Assembly (NCBI RefSeq): GCF_014396385.1
Contig: NZ_CP060716.1
Coordinates: 310,001 to 374,000 of the forward strand
Reading direction: 5' to 3'
Length of the DNA: 64,000 nt
From: Leucobacter denitrificans
GTDB taxonomy: Bacteria; Actinomycetota; Actinomycetes; Actinomycetales; Microbacteriaceae
Shown: piece by piece, positions 21,844 to 31,187 of the stretch
How the letters are laid out: every line of letters begins with the position of its first letter
How positions within the stretch are numbered: the first letter of the stretch is position 1
Notes under the pieces: model-generated
What the model saw: the letters and a program-made list of their open reading frames with translations, nothing else
What the model was told of the DNA's origin: nothing
Databases searched by the model: none
Translations under genes and position numbers: made by a program

Positions 21844-22452
21844 GTGATTGCTTCGATACGCGGTGAGGTCTTGTCCTCGGGTGCAGGTTGGGTCGTCATT
21901 GGCGTAGGCGGGTTCGGTGTTCGTGTCGAAGTCCCGAGCGGGAGAGTGTCTCAGGCGGTCACAGGGGAGTACGTCGAACTGCACACATCTCTGGTTGTGC
22001 GTGAAGATTCGCTCACGCTATTTGGCTTTGAATCTGAGCAGGAACTGACGGTATTTGGGCATCTCATTGCAGTATCCGGTGTGGGTCCCAGGAGTGCCTT
22101 AGGGGTGCTTTCTGAGTTGTCGCCGTCAGAAATTGTTCGCGCTGTGGCTTCAGAAGACGACAAGTCTTTCCGCAAAGTTTCCGGGATTGGCCCGAAAACG
22201 GCAAAGTTGCTTACCGTCTCACTTGCAGGCAAGCTGAGTGGTCTTGTGATTGAGCCTGCCGAAACAGAGACGGCCGCGGTGTCAGACAGCGACCAGGTAG
22301 TCAGTGCCGTTACCGCGGGGCTTCAGGGGCTTGGATGGTCGGAGAATGAAGCGCACCAGGCGGTACTCGACGCTCGTGATGCGGGGGCCGCGCTCGAAGA
22401 TGCGGCGTTGCTTCGCGCGGCACTTACGCTCTTACAGCGGGGTAGGCGATGA
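21844..22452 (+). CDS. ruvA: Holliday junction branch migration protein RuvA
   Basis: Tetrameric Holliday junction-binding subunit of the RuvAB motor. 202 aa: N-terminal OB domain ([20 protein letters not shown]), helix-hairpin-helix motifs ([20 protein letters not shown] and [17 protein letters not shown]), and C-terminal domain III ([20 protein letters not shown]) that contacts RuvB. The GTG start has no clear ribosome site and lies 6 nt after TAGTCT. ruvC, normally just upstream in actinobacteria, is not present here. It overlaps ruvB by 4 bp. Confidence 0.95.
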   Translation: MIASIRGEVLSSGAGWVVIGVGGFGVRVEVPSGRVSQAVTGEYVELHTSLVVREDSLTLFGFESEQELTVFGHLIAVSGVGPRSALGVLSELSPSEIVRAVASEDDKSFRKVSGIGPKTAKLLTVSLAGKLSGLVIEPAETETAAVSDSDQVVSAVTAGLQGLGWSENEAHQAVLDARDAGAALEDAALLRAALTLLQRGRR

Positions 22453-23444
22453 CCGGAGAGCTTTCAGCGCAAGTTGCTCCTGCTGAACTGGGGTACGAGG
22501 GGGCCCTGCGCCCTGCAACTCTTGCCGAATTTGTTGGGCAAGAGAAGGTGCGCGAGCAGATGGGATTGCTGCTCGGTGCCGCTCAGATTGAGGGGCGCAC
22601 ACCAGACCACATTCTGCTTGCCGGCCCTCCTGGCCTCGGCAAGACTACGCTGTCCATGATCGTTGCGGCGGAACTCGGTGTACCGATTCAGCAGACTTCG
22701 GGTCCGGCGATCCAGCACGCCGGCGATCTTGCCGCAGTGCTCTCCTCGCTTGTGCCCGGCGAGGTGCTATTCATTGATGAGATACACCGGATGGCGCGAA
22801 GTGCCGAGGAGATGTTGTATCTCGCAATGGAAGACTTCAAGGTCGACATCATGGTGGGAAAGGGAGCAGGTGCTACGTCAGTTCCGCTCGAGCTTTCACC
22901 CTTCACGCTTGTTGGCGCCACAACGCGAGCTGGTCTCCTTCCAAACCCGCTGCGAGATCGTTTCGGGTTCACGGCGCACCTTGAGTATTACGCAAATGCT
23001 GAGCTCGAGGGGGTCTTGAGACGTGCCGCTGGCCTCCTCGACTTTCCACTCGAACAGGCTGGGATCGCAGAGATAGCCGGGCGATCGCGTGGCACTCCCA
23101 GAATTGCGAACAGATTACTTCGACGTGTTCGTGATTACACCCTTGTGCACAACACCGCACCAGATGCTGAGTCAGTTAATGCTGCTCTTTCGCTTTATGA
23201 CGTAGACGAGCACGGTCTCGATCGTTTGGATCGCGAGGTGCTTCGCATCATTGTTGATCGGTTTGCAGGTGGTCCAGTCGGGCTTTCAACGCTTGCCGCA
23301 TCGGTAGGTGAGGAGGCCGAAACAATCGAGGCAGTTGTTGAACCGTTTCTCATGCGCGCGGGCCTGATTGCAAGGTCACCGAGAGGCCGGATCGCAACAT
23401 CACTTGGGTGGTCCCACCTGGGTCGTACTCCACCTCCCATGTAG
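22449..23444 (+). CDS. ruvB: Holliday junction branch migration DNA helicase RuvB
   Basis: AAA+ hexameric motor of branch migration. 331 aa: Walker [12 protein letters not shown], Walker [11 protein letters not shown], sensor [10 protein letters not shown] with the arginine-finger region NPLRDRFG, and a C-terminal winged helix ([19 protein letters not shown]). The ATG overlaps the ruvA stop (ATGA). Confidence 0.97.
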   Translation: MTGELSAQVAPAELGYEGALRPATLAEFVGQEKVREQMGLLLGAAQIEGRTPDHILLAGPPGLGKTTLSMIVAAELGVPIQQTSGPAIQHAGDLAAVLSSLVPGEVLFIDEIHRMARSAEEMLYLAMEDFKVDIMVGKGAGATSVPLELSPFTLVGATTRAGLLPNPLRDRFGFTAHLEYYANAELEGVLRRAAGLLDFPLEQAGIAEIAGRSRGTPRIANRLLRRVRDYTLVHNTAPDAESVNAALSLYDVDEHGLDRLDREVLRIIVDRFAGGPVGLSTLAASVGEEAETIEAVVEPFLMRAGLIARSPRGRIATSLGWSHLGRTPPPM

Positions 23445-23470
23445 TGTGTAGTTCTCGCAGGAAACCCCGC

Positions 23471-23476
23471 TAGACT
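23471..23476 (+). promoter_or_regulatory. Candidate -10 for yajC-secDF
   Basis: TAGACT at 23471-23476 in the 91-bp gap between ruvB and yajC, giving a leader of about 55 nt with AAAGGA before ATG 23536. The -35 is not clear. Confidence 0.35.
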
Positions 23477-23535
23477 TGTGCGGTCCGTGCGTGCACTGAT
23501 GCGCGCCCTACTCTCCTTGAAAGGATCAAGAACCT

Positions 23536-23994
23536 ATGGATCCGATGACACTCATAATGCTCGGCCTCATCGCCCTGCTGATTTTCTTCATGTTCCGCAA
23601 CGGACGTAAGCGCCGTGCTCAGATGGAGGAGATGCAGAACAACATGTTGCCGGGCGCTGAGGTCATGCTTCAGTCGGGTATCTTCGCAACGATTGAGTCG
23701 ATTGACGAAGAAGCAAACCGGGTCACCGTCTCAAGCGGATCGAGCACGCTCGTTGTTCACCGCAACGCGATTGGGCAGGTTGTTACTCCTGTAGACGCAT
23801 CAGTTGAGGACACTGAGCAGTCAGCAGCACTCGCGCCAGATGATGATCCAGAATTCGGTGAGCGCATGAATGTCGCTGATCCCACTATTGAAGATGTTGT
23901 CACTGACGGGGGAATAGAGGTTAATGATGCTTCTGACGACACTCCTTCAAATCCACAGGGGAATTCCGACGACAAGAACTCCGACAAGGAGTAG
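23536..23994 (+). CDS. yajC: Preprotein translocase subunit YajC
   Basis: Single-pass accessory subunit of the SecDF-YajC complex. 152 aa: one N-terminal membrane helix (MTLIMLGLIALLIFFMF), then the conserved cytosolic segment FRNGRKRRAQMEEMQNNMLP and GAEVMLQSGIFATIESIDEE. A long acidic tail (about the last 60 residues, rich in D, E and S) follows and is probably disordered. It lies directly before secD and secF. Confidence 0.94.
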   Translation: MDPMTLIMLGLIALLIFFMFRNGRKRRAQMEEMQNNMLPGAEVMLQSGIFATIESIDEEANRVTVSSGSSTLVVHRNAIGQVVTPVDASVEDTEQSAALAPDDDPEFGERMNVADPTIEDVVTDGGIEVNDASDDTPSNPQGNSDDKNSDKE

Positions 23995-24047
23995 TGCTGA
24001 GTAACAGTTCAAACTGTTGCTGACTTTGAGAAAGCGAGACTGCTGTC

Positions 24048-25886
24048 TTGGCCAAAAAAACCGCATCACCGGCGGTACGTAGCGCACGACGATCGCTCGT
24101 AATACTGCTGGTATTTACCGTTGGGCTCATGGGACTCATCACGCTTGGTGTGTTCCGAAGCGACGCGACTTGGACCCCGAAACTAGCGCTTGACCTGCAG
24201 GGTGGCACCCAGATTCTGCTAGCCGCCAACCAGCACGACGGCAAAGCGGTCACAGGCGAACAGCTAGACCAGGCAGTCTCGATTCTCCGACAGCGTGTGA
24301 ATGCCTCTGGCGTTTCCGAAGCAGAGATCACCACGCAAGGCAGCAACCACATCTCCGTGGCAATTCCCGGCAAAGTAGATGATGCGACGCTTCAGCGAAT
24401 TGAGGCATCTGCAGCACTCGATTTCCGTGGCGTATTTGCGGAGACGATTTCAGGCAATTCAGGCGCAGGTGCTGAGGCTGATGCAGAAGCAGATGCCAGC
24501 GCTGAGGCTGATGCCTCCAGTGAATCTGACGCAACGGGGTCAGAGTCTGCTGATGGTGAACCACCAGTCACGGGCGATGAGGGTGACGAGGCGGCACCTG
24601 AGGATGAAGCTGCGGCGGATCAAACAGACAACGGAGGTCTCTATCCTGATCCAATTCCTACGGATCCCGCTGATCCGGCATGGCTCACTGACGCACTTCT
24701 CGCTGAGTACGAGTCTTTCACCTGCGATTCTGACGCCGCGCTTGATGTTACGAATGCTGCGGCAGATCGCCCCCTGATTACCTGTGATGACCTTGGGCTT
24801 TACAAGTACATTTTGGGTCCAGTTGAGCTCACCGGTGATGTAATCACGGACGCGGTTGCTCAGCAGCGACAGATTTCTACGGGTGGCACCACGGGTGAAT
24901 GGGAAGTCGCCATCACCATGAACAAAGAAGGCGCGACAGCATTCGGCAAGGTGAGCAACCGTCTTTACGGTCAGCAGCAACCGTTGAACCAGTTTGCATT
25001 CGTGCTTGATGGCAAAGTCCTCTCGGCGCCAACCATGAACGCGCAGATTCTTGACGGTAGGCCAGCGATTTCTGGCAACTTCACGAAGGAATCTTCGCAG
25101 GTGCTCGCGGATCAACTGAAGTTTGGCGCACTGCCGATTGGCTTTACCGTGCAGAGCCAGGAAGATATTTCTGCCACCCTCGGTAGCAACCAGCTCTCTG
25201 CAGGCCTTCTTGCAGGACTCCTCGGTCTTGCACTCGTCGTCATATATTCCCTTTTCCAGTACCGCCTACTCGGAACATTGACGATCGCGTCACTCGCGAT
25301 TGCGGCGCTACTTACCTATCTACTGCTCACCTACTTCTCCTGGCGACAGGGGTACAGGCTGTCTCTTGCTGGCGTCGCGGGTATTATCGTCGCGATTGGC
25401 TTCACTGCTGACTCCTTTATCGTCTACTTCGAGCGCATCCGTGATGCTCTCCGTGATGGTTTTGGTATTGAAAGTGCTGTCGAGAATGGCTGGAAGCGAG
25501 CGATTCGAACCGTGCTTGCGTCAGATGGTGTGAACTTTCTGGCGGCGGCAGTGCTATTTGTTCTTGCGGTCGGTAACGTCAAGGGTTTTGCGTTCACACT
25601 TGGCCTCACAACAATCGTTGACGTCATCGTTGTTGCATTCTTCACGCACCCGATGATGGCACTGCTCGCTCGCACGAAGTTCTACAGCGGTGGCCACAAG
25701 TTCTCAGGTCTTGATCCACGCCAACTCGGCGCGGTTTACAGAGGTCGTGCGCAGTTCGCCGAACCAATTGCTTCGACGAAGCGCGCATCGAAGAAGGTCG
25801 CGCGCAGTCGAAACGAAGCTGAGCGCAGGCAGACTATCGCGGAGCGCAAAGCAGCCGAAGCGCTGAGCGCAGGAAAGGAGAACTAG
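24048..25886 (+). CDS. secD: Protein translocase subunit SecD
   Basis: Proton-driven membrane partner of SecYEG that pulls proteins across. 612 aa, six membrane segments expected. The N-terminus has the first helix (LVILLVFTVGLMGLITLGVF) and LALDLQGGTQILL; later blocks are GFTVQSQEDISATLG and GVAGIIVAIGFTADSFIVYF. The periplasmic part contains an acidic low-complexity insert (about residues 140-205) made of short Ala/Glu/Asp/Ser repeats. The TTG start at 24048 yields MAKKTASPAVRSARRSL. secF follows 1 bp later. Confidence 0.95.
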   Translation: MAKKTASPAVRSARRSLVILLVFTVGLMGLITLGVFRSDATWTPKLALDLQGGTQILLAANQHDGKAVTGEQLDQAVSILRQRVNASGVSEAEITTQGSNHISVAIPGKVDDATLQRIEASAALDFRGVFAETISGNSGAGAEADAEADASAEADASSESDATGSESADGEPPVTGDEGDEAAPEDEAAADQTDNGGLYPDPIPTDPADPAWLTDALLAEYESFTCDSDAALDVTNAAADRPLITCDDLGLYKYILGPVELTGDVITDAVAQQRQISTGGTTGEWEVAITMNKEGATAFGKVSNRLYGQQQPLNQFAFVLDGKVLSAPTMNAQILDGRPAISGNFTKESSQVLADQLKFGALPIGFTVQSQEDISATLGSNQLSAGLLAGLLGLALVVIYSLFQYRLLGTLTIASLAIAALLTYLLLTYFSWRQGYRLSLAGVAGIIVAIGFTADSFIVYFERIRDALRDGFGIESAVENGWKRAIRTVLASDGVNFLAAAVLFVLAVGNVKGFAFTLGLTTIVDVIVVAFFTHPMMALLARTKFYSGGHKFSGLDPRQLGAVYRGRAQFAEPIASTKRASKKVARSRNEAERRQTIAERKAAEALSAGKEN

Positions 25887-25887
25887 C

Positions 25888-26919
25888 ATGGCTCGTTCAT
25901 TCTCCGAATTCGGCAATGCGCTCTACACCGGTGAGAAGTCCATCGGCTTCGTTGGCCGTCGTAAGCTTTGGTACACCATCTCGGTTGTGATCATTCTCAT
26001 CGCAATTGTTGGCCCCTTCCTTCGGGGCGGCTTCCAGTTTGGTATTGAATTTACTGGGGGCAGCCAGTTCCAAGTTCACGTGGCGAGCGATACCGAGCGC
26101 GACCCCGATCTTGCTGAACAGGCTGTCGCGACCGTGCTGCCGAATAGTGTTCCGCGAGTTTCGGTTCTCGGTCAGAACGAAGTGCGAGTACAAACTGAGG
26201 CTCTTGACGATGCACAGAACCGCGCGGTCACGGACGCACTCGCTGCTGCCTACGGAGTTGATCCGGCGGAGGTAACGTACTCCTTCATCGGGCCGGCCTG
26301 GGGGCAAGACATTACTCGACAGGCTTTTGTTGCCCTGATCGTTTTCATACTGCTCTCGGCGCTCGTAATGGCACTGTACTTCAGGACATGGAAGATGTCT
26401 GTGGCGGCGCTTATCGCCTTGTTCCACGACCTGATTATTACTGCGGGAATTTACGGCATTGCAGGGTTCGAAGTGACCCCAGCTGCAATGATTGGGTTCC
26501 TTACGATTCTGGGTTACTCGCTGTATGACACCGTGGTGGTGTTCGACAAGATTCGTGAAAATACCATGCCGAGCGAGATGAGCGATCGTCGCACGTTTGC
26601 TGAAGCGGTGAACCTGGCGGTGAACCAGACACTTGTGCGTTCGATTAACACCTCTGTTGTCGCACTACTGCCAGTTGCCTCGATTCTGTTCGTAGGTGCA
26701 GGGCTCCTGGGCGCGGGAACGCTCCGTGATATTTCTTTGGCGCTCTTCATCGGTATTCTCGCCGGCGCGTATTCGACGATCTTCGTTGCTGCTCCGGCGT
26801 ATGCTCATCTCCGCGAAGGAGAGAAGACGCTTGTCGAGCACGACAAGAAGGTTTTGCGGCTTCGCGGGAAGGACTCAGACGAAGTGGGCCTCGTTACTGC
26901 TTCGACTGAAGAGAAGTAG
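25888..26919 (+). CDS. secF: Protein translocase subunit SecF
   Basis: Partner of SecD. 343 aa: the first helix (IVGPFLRGGFQFGIEFTGGS covers the conserved entry motif), a small periplasmic domain, and five further helices with GFLTILGYSLYDTVVVFDKI, RSINTSVVALLPVASILFV and FIGILAGAYSTIFVAAPAYA. ATG 25888 is preceded by AAAGGAG. The tail is short and charged. Confidence 0.96.
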   Translation: MARSFSEFGNALYTGEKSIGFVGRRKLWYTISVVIILIAIVGPFLRGGFQFGIEFTGGSQFQVHVASDTERDPDLAEQAVATVLPNSVPRVSVLGQNEVRVQTEALDDAQNRAVTDALAAAYGVDPAEVTYSFIGPAWGQDITRQAFVALIVFILLSALVMALYFRTWKMSVAALIALFHDLIITAGIYGIAGFEVTPAAMIGFLTILGYSLYDTVVVFDKIRENTMPSEMSDRRTFAEAVNLAVNQTLVRSINTSVVALLPVASILFVGAGLLGAGTLRDISLALFIGILAGAYSTIFVAAPAYAHLREGEKTLVEHDKKVLRLRGKDSDEVGLVTASTEEK

Positions 26920-26985
26920 CGCAGAGGTCATTTCGAGGAATGTGCGGTCTCTGGTGTAGCGTTCTATCAACCAAGGAGGCGGCTC

Positions 26986-29241
26986 GTGGCGAATTCTGAT
27001 ACGACACACGCGACAACTTCGTCGCTGCGCCGCTTGGTGCCGCGCATTTTCTCGCGCGGTGTCACTCACGGCGCAGTCGACGAGGTAATTCGCACAGTGC
27101 GAGGCAACCACCCCCGTGCTGATCTGTCGATAATTCAGCGAGCATACGAGACTGCGGAACGCGCGCACAGAGGCCAAAAGCGCAAGTCGGGTGAACCCTA
27201 CATCACCCATCCCGTTGCGGTCTCCCAAATCCTTGCAGATCTTGGGCTAGCACCAGTGGCTATAGCGGCCTCGCTGCTCCATGACACGGTGGAAGACACT
27301 GACTACTCGCTTGACGAGCTCACAAAAGAGTTCGGCGAAGAAGTGGCTATGCTTGTTGACGGGGTTACCAAGCTCGACAAGGTGAAGTACGGAGACTCCG
27401 CCCAAGCGGAGACCGTGCGAAAGATGGTCGTTGCAATGTCGAAAGACATTCGAGTGCTGGTGATCAAACTCGCAGACCGCTTGCATAACGCGAGGACTTG
27501 GGGCTTTGTCTCTGGTGAGTCGGCAAAACGCAAAGCACAGGAAACGCTCGAGATCTATGCTCCTCTCGCACACCGCCTCGGAATTCAGTCGATAAAGACT
27601 GAGCTCGAGGATTTGTCCTTCGCTGTTATGAAGCCGAAGCTTTACGCAGAAATTGACAATCTCGTTAAGCAGCGAAATCCGCAACGCGACGAACTCGTCG
27701 GGCGCGTAATAGGCGCGATTGAGGGCGACCTTCGAGAGGCGCGAATCAAGGGTGAGGTAACGGGCCGCCCGAAGGAGCTCTATTCGATCTATCAAAAGAT
27801 GATCGTTCGCGGACGCGACTTTGACGAGATTTATGACCTTGTTGGCATCAGGGTGCTTACCCACTCGATTCGTGACTGCTACGCGGTTCTGGGGGCCGTG
27901 CACGCACGATGGACTCCGATCCCCGGGCGCTTCAAAGACTACATAGCCACACCAAAATTCAATCTCTATCAGTCGCTGCACACCACAGTCATCGGACCTG
28001 ATGGTAGGGCGGTAGAGATTCAGATCCGCACTGTTGAGATGCATCAACGCGCAGAGTACGGTGTTGCCGCGCACTGGAAGTACAAGCAACGCCAGCAGGG
28101 GAACGAAGCTCAGACTTCTTCGAACGACATGGCCTGGTTGGCTCACATCTCAGATTGGCAGGCCGAGACTGAGGACCCGAGTGAGTTCCTTGACGCGCTT
28201 CGGTTTGAGATTGGTGCAAAAGAGGTTTACGTCTTTACGCCGAAGGGTCGGGTAATTGGGCTGCCGGCTGGCGGAACAACGGTTGACTTTGCCTATGCCG
28301 TGCACACCGAGGTGGGTCACCGCACAATGGGTGCGCGCGTGAACGGGCGGCTAGTGCCGCTCGAGACCGCGCTGCAGAACGGCGATGTCGTTGAGGTCTT
28401 TACTTCGAAGGATCAGAATGCCGGACCGAACAAGGCCTGGCTCAATTTTGTGAAGAGCAAGCGTGCTCAAAATAAGATCCGGCAGTGGTTTACCAAGGAG
28501 CGACGCGAAGAAGCCGCTGAGACCGGTAAACAGGAGCTCATGAAGACGCTCCGGAAGCAGAACTTGCCGATGCATCGGGTATTGAGTTCAGAGGCTTTGC
28601 AACAGGTCGCTCAGCAATTAAATCTCACCGATGTTGCGGCGCTGTATGCCGCGATCGGTGAGGGCAATACCTCGGCGCAATCAGTCGTTGAGAAAGTCTC
28701 TGCGCTTGTCATTGATGAACAGGTTTCGACAGAGTCGGCACCGCTGGCATTGCCACTGCATGAAACTCCTCGAGCACGTAGCTCGAATGTTTCATCGAGT
28801 GGTGTCATAGTCAAAGGGGCGAGCGATGTTCTTGCGAAGCTTGCGAAGTGTTGTACGCCGGTTCCGGGCGATGAAATTCGTGGATTTGTCACAAAGGGCC
28901 AGGGCGTTTCCGTGCATAGAAGCGACTGCAAAAATTTCAAGAGCTTGCAGTCGCAACAGGATCGGATAGTTGACGTAGAATGGGCACCGAACTCAAAGAG
29001 TGTGTTCCTCGTGCAGATCCAGGTCGAGGCACTTGATCGGTCAGCATTGCTCTCAGACGTCACTCGCACGCTCTCGGAACACCATGTCAATATACTTTCT
29101 GCGTCGGTGAATACCTCGAGCTCCCGATTGGCAATTAGCCGTTTTCTCTTTGAGATGGCAAACGCAACCCACCTTGACCATGTGCTGAGTGCGGTCCGCC
29201 GTATCGAGGGTGTGTATGACGTCTACCGCATCACTAATTGA
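26986..29241 (+). CDS. relA: Bifunctional (p)ppGpp synthetase/hydrolase (Rel/RSH)
   Basis: Stringent-response enzyme. 751 aa in the order hydrolase (HD motif in LLHDTVEDTDYSLDELTKEF), synthetase (GRFKDYIATPKFNLYQSLHT), TGS domain (VYVFTPKGRVIGLPAGGTTV), a conserved-Cys region (LAKCCTPVPGDEIRGFVTKG), and a C-terminal ACT domain. The RFKD synthetase loop and the intact HD site indicate a bifunctional Rel rather than a synthetase-only RelA. GTG start with AAGGAGG 9 nt upstream. TAGCGT at 26957-26962 is a likely -10. Its 3' end overlaps the convergent neighbour by 19 bp. Confidence 0.96.
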   Translation: MANSDTTHATTSSLRRLVPRIFSRGVTHGAVDEVIRTVRGNHPRADLSIIQRAYETAERAHRGQKRKSGEPYITHPVAVSQILADLGLAPVAIAASLLHDTVEDTDYSLDELTKEFGEEVAMLVDGVTKLDKVKYGDSAQAETVRKMVVAMSKDIRVLVIKLADRLHNARTWGFVSGESAKRKAQETLEIYAPLAHRLGIQSIKTELEDLSFAVMKPKLYAEIDNLVKQRNPQRDELVGRVIGAIEGDLREARIKGEVTGRPKELYSIYQKMIVRGRDFDEIYDLVGIRVLTHSIRDCYAVLGAVHARWTPIPGRFKDYIATPKFNLYQSLHTTVIGPDGRAVEIQIRTVEMHQRAEYGVAAHWKYKQRQQGNEAQTSSNDMAWLAHISDWQAETEDPSEFLDALRFEIGAKEVYVFTPKGRVIGLPAGGTTVDFAYAVHTEVGHRTMGARVNGRLVPLETALQNGDVVEVFTSKDQNAGPNKAWLNFVKSKRAQNKIRQWFTKERREEAAETGKQELMKTLRKQNLPMHRVLSSEALQQVAQQLNLTDVAALYAAIGEGNTSAQSVVEKVSALVIDEQVSTESAPLALPLHETPRARSSNVSSSGVIVKGASDVLAKLAKCCTPVPGDEIRGFVTKGQGVSVHRSDCKNFKSLQSQQDRIVDVEWAPNSKSVFLVQIQVEALDRSALLSDVTRTLSEHHVNILSASVNTSSSRLAISRFLFEMANATHLDHVLSAVRRIEGVYDVYRITN

Positions 29242-29780
29242 CGCCCAAAGCATTCGTCCAGTCGGTGCCAGACTCGAGCTCGATCCGGGCTGTTTGACTG
29301 AGAAGCCCGCTCCAAGGCGGCTTCGTGGGGATTGGGTACGGTTCTCAGCAACAGTCGACAAGCGACCTTTCTCTCGAACGAAAATGGCTGGGGGCTCCGC
29401 AGTAGGTCGTACGCCGTGCGAAGTGGCGTAGTGACCGCGTAGTCGCCAAAGAGCGAGAAATCCCCTGCCTCAAATGCATACTCGCGGTACTGCAGATTTC
29501 TAATTCCTGGAAGTGCAGGGGTGCGCCCACGCCGTGTTGAGATTTCAATAGGCGATCCTGGGAGTCTGATTGCCCCCCAAATCCACGCAGCTGTCTCATT
29601 GATTGCAACATACCGATCACCAAGATAGTCAGCAATTGCAACGCATCGGACTGCAGGGGACTCTGGCCACCCCACCGGTCTGTATCCCGGACCACACCGC
29701 ACCAAAGTGCCGTGAAGTATCGATGCAGATTTCACGGCCTCTGGCCAGTGATCTGTGCGAGGTGGAAGTTTCGGAGTCAT
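29223..29780 (-). CDS. AbiEi antitoxin-like protein, orphan
   Basis: 185 aa with no membrane segment. The segment YREYAFEAGDFSLFGDYAVT followed by TPLRTAYDLLRS resembles the C-terminal part of AbiEi-type proteins (type IV toxin-antitoxin antitoxins and related regulators), which usually show V-TTPLRTAxDL. The N-terminal winged helix is not obvious, and no AbiEii nucleotidyltransferase is adjacent, so this may be a solo, non-TA member. The start ATG 29780 is 1 nt from a 17-bp hairpin. Overlaps relA's 3' end by 19 bp in convergent orientation. Assignment is by motif only. Confidence 0.6.
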   Translation of the reverse strand: MTPKLPPRTDHWPEAVKSASILHGTLVRCGPGYRPVGWPESPAVRCVAIADYLGDRYVAINETAAWIWGAIRLPGSPIEISTRRGRTPALPGIRNLQYREYAFEAGDFSLFGDYAVTTPLRTAYDLLRSPQPFSFERKVACRLLLRTVPNPHEAALERASQSNSPDRARVWHRLDECFGRQLVMR

Positions 29781-29781
29781 G

Positions 29782-29833
29782 CACTAAGCCTCAGCGAATT
29801 GAATGATTATTTCCAGTTCGCTGAGGCTTAGTG
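29782..29833 (-). terminator. 17-bp hairpin after the DUF349 gene, abutting the next start codon
   Basis: CACTAAGCCTCAGCGAA (29782-29798) and TTCGCTGAGGCTTAGTG (29817-29833), perfect over 17 bp with an 18-nt loop. It is 8 bp downstream of the DUF349 stop, as expected of a terminator, but has no U-tract. It ends 1 nt before the ATG of the AbiEi-like gene, so it could also mask that gene's ribosome site. Confidence 0.65.
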
Positions 29834-29840
29834 TGGATAA

Positions 29841-31079
29841 CTAGTCTCCGAGTGCCGCGAGCCACGACTTCTGCGTCGCAAGCTTCTCTTCGGCTGCGGT
29901 GCGAGCCTTTGAATCCTTTGCGGCCTCGATCTCTGACTCGAGTTCAGCGATGGAGGCCTCGAGCTGACCACGAAGACCTTCGCTTCGCGCCTTGGTCTCA
30001 GGATTCGACTTGCGCCAGTGCTCATCTTCGAGGGACTTCACGTGGTCTTCAACGCGTCGGAGCTTGCCCTCGATGTCTCGAAGAGCCTCTCGTGGGACCC
30101 GTCCGACCTCGTCCCACCGCAACTGTATTGCAGTCAGCTGCTTTCGTGCGGCGCTTGGGTCAGTGAGCTCGAGTATCGGTTGTGCATCATCAATGATCGC
30201 CTGCTTCGCGACCAGGTTGGCGGCGTACTCTTCGTTCGTTTGTGCGGTTTCAGCAGCCTTCGCCTGGTAGAGCACGTCACCAGCGGCTTTGAAGCGGGCC
30301 CACAATTGATCGTCGAGTTTGCGACTTGCTCGCCCCGCTTGCTTCCACTCGTCGAGCAGATTCCGATAGGCAGGTATTCCATCCACACCCTTGTTAGCGA
30401 GTGCTTCAGCAGATGCAATGATCTTCTCTTTGCGTGACTTTACATCTTTGTTGTTCGCGTCCATTTGTGAAAAATGAGAGCGTCGAGCTGTGTCAAAGGA
30501 CTGGCGAGCAGCGCGGAATCGTTTCCACAATGCGTCAGCCTGCGATTTGGGGAGGTGCGGGCCACTGCGCTGAGCTGCTTGCCAGTCGGTAAACAGTTGC
30601 TCAAACGCAGTGCTTGTCTCTTTCCACCGTACAGATTGCTCTGGTTGACCGGCGAGCCTCTCAGCCTCAGCGACAATCGATTCGCGCTTCGCTACCGCTT
30701 CTTCGCGAGCGGCATCGCGCTCTTGCTGTTGCTTCTCACCGAAAGCTGCAGCCTTCTCGGTGAGCTTGGTAACACGACTTCTTAGCGAATCGATGTCACC
30801 AACTGCTGCGGGTTCGACGAGCTGCTCCTGCAGCTTTGCTACGGTGCTGGCGACCGACGCGTCGGCGGTTCCGCGATTGATTCGGGCTTCGAGCAGCGTG
30901 ATCTGACCTTCCAAGTCAGAGAACTTGCGCTCGAAGTAGGCGAGAGCCTCTTCTGGCGTCCCATCTGGAAACGATCCAACCGCACGTTCACTGTCGCCCT
31001 CTCGGACGTACACCGTACGATCTTCATCGACCCTGCCCCAGGGCGTCTCATTTGTCGCTTCACTCACCGTGCTGCTCAC
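29841..31079 (-). CDS. DUF349 domain-containing protein
   Basis: 412 aa, highly helical and charged, with repeated DUF349 units (VRWKETSTAFEQLFTDWQAA, ALWKRFRAARQSFDTARRSH, YRNLLDEWKQAGRASRKLDD with LWARFKAAGDV, and LTAIQLRWDEVGRVPREALR). The N-terminus (PWGRVDEDRTVYVREGDSER) matches the actinobacterial form usually found near relA and the peptidyl-prolyl isomerase gene. The molecular function is not established. Probably cytosolic, coiled coil. GTG start at 31079. Confidence 0.88.
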   Translation of the reverse strand: MSSTVSEATNETPWGRVDEDRTVYVREGDSERAVGSFPDGTPEEALAYFERKFSDLEGQITLLEARINRGTADASVASTVAKLQEQLVEPAAVGDIDSLRSRVTKLTEKAAAFGEKQQQERDAAREEAVAKRESIVAEAERLAGQPEQSVRWKETSTAFEQLFTDWQAAQRSGPHLPKSQADALWKRFRAARQSFDTARRSHFSQMDANNKDVKSRKEKIIASAEALANKGVDGIPAYRNLLDEWKQAGRASRKLDDQLWARFKAAGDVLYQAKAAETAQTNEEYAANLVAKQAIIDDAQPILELTDPSAARKQLTAIQLRWDEVGRVPREALRDIEGKLRRVEDHVKSLEDEHWRKSNPETKARSEGLRGQLEASIAELESEIEAAKDSKARTAAEEKLATQKSWLAALGD

Positions 31080-31175
31080 CTGTCGTGTTGGATCGGCTCA
31101 TTCCGACCGTGGCTGTTAGACCCCTCCACTATGCCATAGGGAACGGTGCTGAACGTGAAAGTCAGTGCGCCTCGC

Positions 31176-31181
31176 TAACAT
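31176..31181 (+). promoter_or_regulatory. Candidate leaderless promoter of rarA
   Basis: TAACAT at 31176-31181, then 6 nt and GTG 31188. There is no Shine-Dalgarno sequence before the GTG. Confidence 0.45.
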
Positions 31182-31187
31182 GAGTGT

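Noticed and set aside
24460-24690. Acidic repeat in secD as a tandem DNA repeat locus
   Set aside because: The repeat is at the amino-acid level only, with irregular DNA units, so it is reported as a protein feature.
27247-28146. 299-codon open frame antisense to rel
   Set aside because: Lies wholly inside a conserved gene and its translation has no domain or plausible composition; a codon-bias shadow.
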